This document shows, one piece after another, positions 60,759-64,000 of a stretch of DNA of 64,000 nucleotides. Under the pieces are notes generated by a model that had not been told where the DNA came from, did no database searches, and saw only the letters and a program-made list of their open reading frames with translations. Source of the DNA: an uncultured Lachnospiraceae bacterium (lineage in GTDB: Bacteria; Bacillota; Clostridia; Lachnospirales; Lachnospiraceae); assembly GCA_910587105.1 (NCBI GenBank), contig CAJUMB010000002.1, positions 62,001 through 126,000 on the forward strand. The letters are read 5' to 3'. Position 1 is the stretch's first letter. Every line of letters begins with the position of its first letter. Made by a program: the position numbers and the translations under genes.

Positions 60759-60922
60759 TAGAGCGTGTTTGAAAATTCATTCACGCCACCCATACGCCCC
60801 ACTTTGCGGCAGATCTGCCCCTTATTCGGTTGCTGTAGCCCGCTACAGCTCCCTCATGCGGAACAAATCTCCCACAAAGTGTGACGCACGGTTGACATAA
60901 AGCAATTTTCAAACACGCTCTA
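60759..60922. mobile_element. MITE-like element with 19-bp terminal inverted repeats
   Basis: The ends TAGAGCGTGTTTGAAAATT (60759-60777) and its exact complement (60904-60922) bound a 164-base non-coding unit. Inside is a perfect hairpin, GCTGTAGC/GCTACAGC (60832-60839 and 60842-60849), with CACTTTG and CAAAGTG forming a further pairing. The element begins and ends with TA, as expected for TA-targeting transposition. It carries no transposase. Only one copy is present in the window. Confidence 0.6.
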
Positions 60923-60945
60923 GAGAAAATCAGGAGTGATCATAT

Positions 60946-61809
60946 ATGAAACAGACGATTTTTAAAACATTTTTATTGATTTCAGGGGCTGTAATTGCAG
61001 CATTTGCGCTGGAAAAGATTCTGGTGCCGGTTATGATTCTGGACGGCGGTATCGTGGGGGTCAGCATGATTATCAGTTCTCTGACAAAGCTTCCTCTTGG
61101 GGCGCTGACCATTGCCCTGAATCTGCCTTTTGTGATTATAGGGGGGCGGAGCCTGGGAAAAGAGTTCTGGCTGCGCACCATAGCTGCGATGGCTGTCTTT
61201 TCCGCATCATTATCATTATTCGAGTGTCTGGAATTTACAGTGACGGATGATGAACTTCTGGCGGTTGTCTTCGGAGGCATTCTGTTAGGATGCGGTGTGG
61301 GGCTCATCATCCGCAACGGCGGCTGTCTGGATGGGACAGAGACGGTGGCGATTCTCGTCAGTAAGAAATCCAATTTTTCGGTGGGCCAGGTGGTATTGTG
61401 CTTTAACGTGATCATATACTCTATGGCAGGGCTGCTTTTCGGGCTGAATCACGCTATGTACAGTCTGCTGACCTATTTTATTGTGTCCAAGGTGGTTGAC
61501 TTTATCAACACCGGTATGGACCAGGGAAAAGCAGTTATTATCATTACCAACCAGGGAAAGCTTATTGCCGATGATATCTATCAGGTCCTTGGAAGGACCG
61601 TGACCATTATGCCGGGGGAAGGTCTGCTGTCGGGGAAAAAGGAAGTTCTCTACTGTGTGATCACACGTATGGAGCTGAGCATGCTGCGGCGGATACTGGA
61701 AAAGGATGATTATACTGCGTTTATGACAATCTCTGATGTGTCGGAAATTGTGGGAAAGCATATAAAGAGCAGCAAGGGGGCGCCGCAGGCTGTATCGACC
61801 AACAGTTAA
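60946..61809 (+). CDS. YitT-family membrane protein
   Basis: A 287-residue protein with about five to six N-terminal membrane helices (duplicated YitT/DUF161 region, about 8-175; FALEKILVPVMILDGGIVGVSM and GGCLDGTETVAILVSKK are typical). A C-terminal soluble DUF2179 domain (about 205-270: VIIITNQGKLIADDIYQVLGRTVT, then YCVITRMELSMLRRIL) follows. Function is not established for the family. CAGGAG lies upstream. It sits right after the MITE-like element and is followed by an antiporter gene. Confidence 0.9.
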   Translation: MKQTIFKTFLLISGAVIAAFALEKILVPVMILDGGIVGVSMIISSLTKLPLGALTIALNLPFVIIGGRSLGKEFWLRTIAAMAVFSASLSLFECLEFTVTDDELLAVVFGGILLGCGVGLIIRNGGCLDGTETVAILVSKKSNFSVGQVVLCFNVIIYSMAGLLFGLNHAMYSLLTYFIVSKVVDFINTGMDQGKAVIIITNQGKLIADDIYQVLGRTVTIMPGEGLLSGKKEVLYCVITRMELSMLRRILEKDDYTAFMTISDVSEIVGKHIKSSKGAPQAVSTNS

Positions 61810-61845
61810 TATACAGGAGAAAAAAGATAGAAGAAGGGAAGAAGG

Positions 61846-63045
61846 ATGGATACTTATAAGTTTTTATTGGATTTGGCATTGATATTGCTCAGTACAAAAG
61901 TGCTCGGACTGGTCAGCAGAAAGTTCTATATGCCTCAGGTTGTGGGAGCACTGCTGGCAGGGTTAATCCTGGGACCAGGGGTGCTGGATGTGATTTCACA
62001 GACAGATTTTATCAATAAGACTGCGGAAGTCGGTGTCATTGTCCTGATGTACTGTGCGGGAATGGAAACAGATGTGGAGGAGTTAAAGAAATCAGGGAAG
62101 GCGTCTGTGGTCATTGCGCTGATGGGAGTCGTTATTCCGCTGGCCGGAGGATATGCTGTAGCCATGTTTTTTAACCGGCCAGGGCTTATTGAGACAGAGG
62201 CCGCGTGCAGTGTTTTCCTTCAGAATATTTTTATAGGGGTAATTTTGACAGCCACGTCTGTGAGTATTACGGTGGAGGCGCTGAAAGAACTCGGGAAATT
62301 AAAAACCCGGGCGGGAAATGCGATTCTGGGGGCTGCTGTCATTGATGATATCCTGGGGATTATTGCACTGACAGTTATCACCAGCCTGGCAGACAGTTCT
62401 GTGAAGATCTGGGTGGTGCTGCTGAAAGTTGTTGGCTTTTTTGCAGCTGTGATTGTAGCCGGATTTTTGTTTTATCAGTTTTTTACCAGGTGGAGCCGGA
62501 GGTCAGAGAGGGGAATGCGCAGGCATGTGATTGTTTCTTTTGTATTCTGTCTGCTTATGGCGTATATGGCGGAAGAATTCTTTGGTGTGGCGGATATTAC
62601 AGGAGCGTATTTAGCCGGGGTTATCATATCGCTGACCATTAAGAAAGATTATATCATGTCAAGATTTGACACGCTTTCCTTTTTATATTTGTCACCGATC
62701 TTTTTTGCCAGCATCGGAATTAAAGCGGCATTGCCGAAAATGACCTCTTCTGTGGTTATTTTCTCTGTTATTTTGACAATTGTGGCAATTTTGACAAAGA
62801 TGGCCGGCTGTGGCCTGGGGGCAAAATTATGCCGGTATGACAATGACCAGGCCCTTCAGATAGGCGTAGGAATGATTTCCAGGGGCGAAGTGGCTCTGAT
62901 TGTGGCAAACAAAGGGGAGGCACTGGGACTGATGGATCAGTATCTTATGGGGCCCATTGTAATTGTTGTGATTATAACCACAATCATTACACCTATATTG
63001 TTGAAACCTGTGTTTAAAAAGGGGAATGAAACGGCAGCTGGATAG
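61846..63045 (+). CDS. Cation:proton antiporter (CPA2, Na+/H+ exchanger domain)
   Basis: A 399-residue protein with some 12 membrane helices in the NhaP/KefB-like fold: MPQVVGALLAGLILGPGVLD, ATSVSITVEALKELGKLKTRAG, and AAVIDDILGIIALTVITSLAD, where the DD pair is the ion-binding site of CPA2 exchangers. The C-terminus ends after the last helix, so the TrkA-N and TrkA-C domains of Kef proteins are absent. It is 36 bases after the YitT gene. The cation exchanged cannot be determined here. Confidence 0.92.
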   Translation: MDTYKFLLDLALILLSTKVLGLVSRKFYMPQVVGALLAGLILGPGVLDVISQTDFINKTAEVGVIVLMYCAGMETDVEELKKSGKASVVIALMGVVIPLAGGYAVAMFFNRPGLIETEAACSVFLQNIFIGVILTATSVSITVEALKELGKLKTRAGNAILGAAVIDDILGIIALTVITSLADSSVKIWVVLLKVVGFFAAVIVAGFLFYQFFTRWSRRSERGMRRHVIVSFVFCLLMAYMAEEFFGVADITGAYLAGVIISLTIKKDYIMSRFDTLSFLYLSPIFFASIGIKAALPKMTSSVVIFSVILTIVAILTKMAGCGLGAKLCRYDNDQALQIGVGMISRGEVALIVANKGEALGLMDQYLMGPIVIVVIITTIITPILLKPVFKKGNETAAG

Positions 63046-63100
63046 AATTGATTGGCAGCTGTTCAGTACTTTCACAGTTATTAATAAATTTTATAAAAAG

Positions 63101-63141
63101 CAGGAAGTGTTCGGTTTATCTCAGAATGCTTTCTGTTTTTT
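63101..63141 (+). terminator. Terminator after the antiporter gene
   Basis: CAGGAAGTGTTC (63101-63112) pairs with GAATGCTTTCTG (63124-63135) using three G-U pairs, followed by six T. Confidence 0.6.
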
Positions 63142-63208
63142 GTTTGAGGTAAAACCGGTATGAAATGGAGGTTCCGGCATACGAATCAAACGTTTGTCTA
63201 GAATGTGG

Positions 63209-63237
63209 TTGAAGCCATTAGGATTTTGTGGTAGTAT
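63209..63237 (+). promoter_or_regulatory. Sigma-A promoter of the sulfate-binding protein gene
   Basis: TTGAAG (63209-63214), a 17-base spacer and TAGTAT (63232-63237) precede a leader of about 135 bases. The palindrome AAACGTTT occurs at 63188-63195 and again at 63297-63304. A long inverted repeat, TTTCATCTGGC/GCCGGATGAAA, spans about 63263-63322. No known riboswitch is evident. Confidence 0.6.
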
Positions 63238-63377
63238 CTTAGCATTGAATAAAAGAATAAGGTTTCATCTGGCTTTTTAGCAACAAAAAGAAAGAAAACG
63301 TTTGCTTAACCGCCGGATGAAAGGGAAAAGATTCACACTTTTAGAAAAAAATAAGGGATTATGGAGGAGTTAGGAGT

Positions 63378-64000
63378 ATGAAGAAGAAAATAACAGCAGT
63401 GATGTTGAGTGTTTCAGTGGCCGCAGCGGCGCTGTTTACAGGCTGTGGAGGCGGTTCCGGTGAGAAGGATGGAGACACCGGCAGTGCAGGGATAGAGCTT
63501 TTGAATGTGTCTTATGACCCTACCCGGGAATTTTATGCGGTATATAATGAGCTGTTCAGTGACCAGTTTGACCAGGATGTGACCATTACCCAGTCCCATG
63601 GGGGGTCAGGTTCCCAGGCTCGTTCGGTGATTGAGGGAAACGAGGCAGATGTGGTTACGCTGGCGCTGGCCCACGATATTACCGCCATTGAAAATGCAGG
63701 ACTGATTGACAGCGGCTGGATCGATGAATTTGAAGGCAGCAGTTCACCCTATACCTCCACCATTGTATTTTTGGTGAGAAAAGGCAATGAGAAAGATATT
63801 AAAGACTGGGATGACCTGGTGAAAGACGGTGTGGAAGTGATCACGCCTAATCCCAAAACCTCCGGGGGCGCCTGCTGGAACTTCCTGGCTGCATGGGCTT
63901 ATCAGCAGGAACAGGATGGAGAGGATGAGGAAGCCACAAAAGAATTTATGAAGAAACTCTATCAGAATGTGCTGGTTCTGGATTCCGGTGCCAGAGGCGC
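63378..64000 (+). CDS. Sulfate/thiosulfate ABC importer binding lipoprotein, 5' part
   Basis: A reading frame of 207 codons running off the window. It begins [20 protein letters not shown] with a lipobox ending in TGC (anchor C23), then [37 protein letters not shown] and [16 protein letters not shown], the typical Sbp/CysP pattern including the sulfate-binding [10 protein letters not shown] loop. [18 protein letters not shown] follows. AGGAG is just before the ATG. It is presumably the first gene of a cysP/cysT/cysW/cysA-type operon beyond the window. About 130 C-terminal residues are missing. Confidence 0.95.
   Translation, partial: MKKKITAVMLSVSVAAAALFTGCGGGSGEKDGDTGSAGIELLNVSYDPTREFYAVYNELFSDQFDQDVTITQSHGGSGSQARSVIEGNEADVVTLALAHDITAIENAGLIDSGWIDEFEGSSSPYTSTIVFLVRKGNEKDIKDWDDLVKDGVEVITPNPKTSGGACWNFLAAWAYQQEQDGEDEEATKEFMKKLYQNVLVLDSGARG

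Noticed and set aside
63238..63377. SAM (S-box) riboswitch before the sulfate-binding gene
   Set aside because: None of the conserved S-box helices or a leader terminator could be recognised, despite the sulfur context.

Overview
The window looks like a chromosomal segment of a motile, Gram-positive anaerobe of the Clostridia, most likely a Lachnospiraceae member. The reasons are clostridial-type hybrid histidine kinases, a Bacillota flagellar gene order (flgM-flgN-flgK-flgL-yviE-like-fliW-csrA), a T-box ahead of ilvB, an L10 leader ahead of rplJL, strong AGGAGG ribosome binding sites, and lipoprotein-type rather than periplasmic binding proteins. The genus is an inference. No rRNA, tRNA, CRISPR array or complete prophage was seen.

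Layout. 1-5980: end of a two-component system, a broken small zinc-ribbon gene, a helix-turn-helix/PurM-like fusion and a large PAS hybrid kinase. 6044-9624: rpmG-secE-nusG-rplK-rplA, then an L10 leader and rplJ-rplL, ending in a terminator; rpoBC do not follow. 9620-9750: a highly structured intergenic element. 9771-17877 (minus): a seven-gene Dlt-like operon with two MBOAT O-acyltransferases, two SGNH proteins, an amino-acid-type adenylation enzyme, a carrier protein and a GNAT enzyme. 17878-18303: divergent control region with two related perfect 30-bp palindromes. 18304-29324 (plus): an SsuABC-like importer with an embedded acyl-CoA synthetase, a third MBOAT/SGNH pair, a two-component system overlapping it, a nucleotidyltransferase and galE. 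29332-39006 (minus): csrA, fliW, late flagellar genes, then cheB, cheR, cheW and cheA, with two candidate sigma-28 promoters. 39101-40922: a FliK-like/FlhB-C-terminal-like pair. 41025-44259: two AAA ATPase/PD-(D/E)XK proteins in tandem. 44412-53024: a ROK regulator, ribose-type ABC importer, FGGY kinase, polyol-phosphate dehydrogenase and class II aldolase, forming a polyol or sugar catabolic unit. 53149-55743: a membrane hybrid kinase. 55785-60163 (minus): T-box, ilvB, ilvN and a predicted ABC-class ATPase. 60224-64000: a hypothetical membrane protein, a MITE-like element, a YitT protein, a cation/proton antiporter, and the start of a sulfate-binding lipoprotein cut by the window edge.

The most unusual part is 9771-25167. 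Two divergent operons together carry three MBOAT/SGNH pairs and two different carboxylate-activating enzymes, one on a carrier-protein route and one on a CoA route beside a small-molecule importer. The reading offered here is that they attach one aminoacyl-type and one acyl-type group to extracellular polymers. The families are seen in the sequence; the chemistry is inferred.
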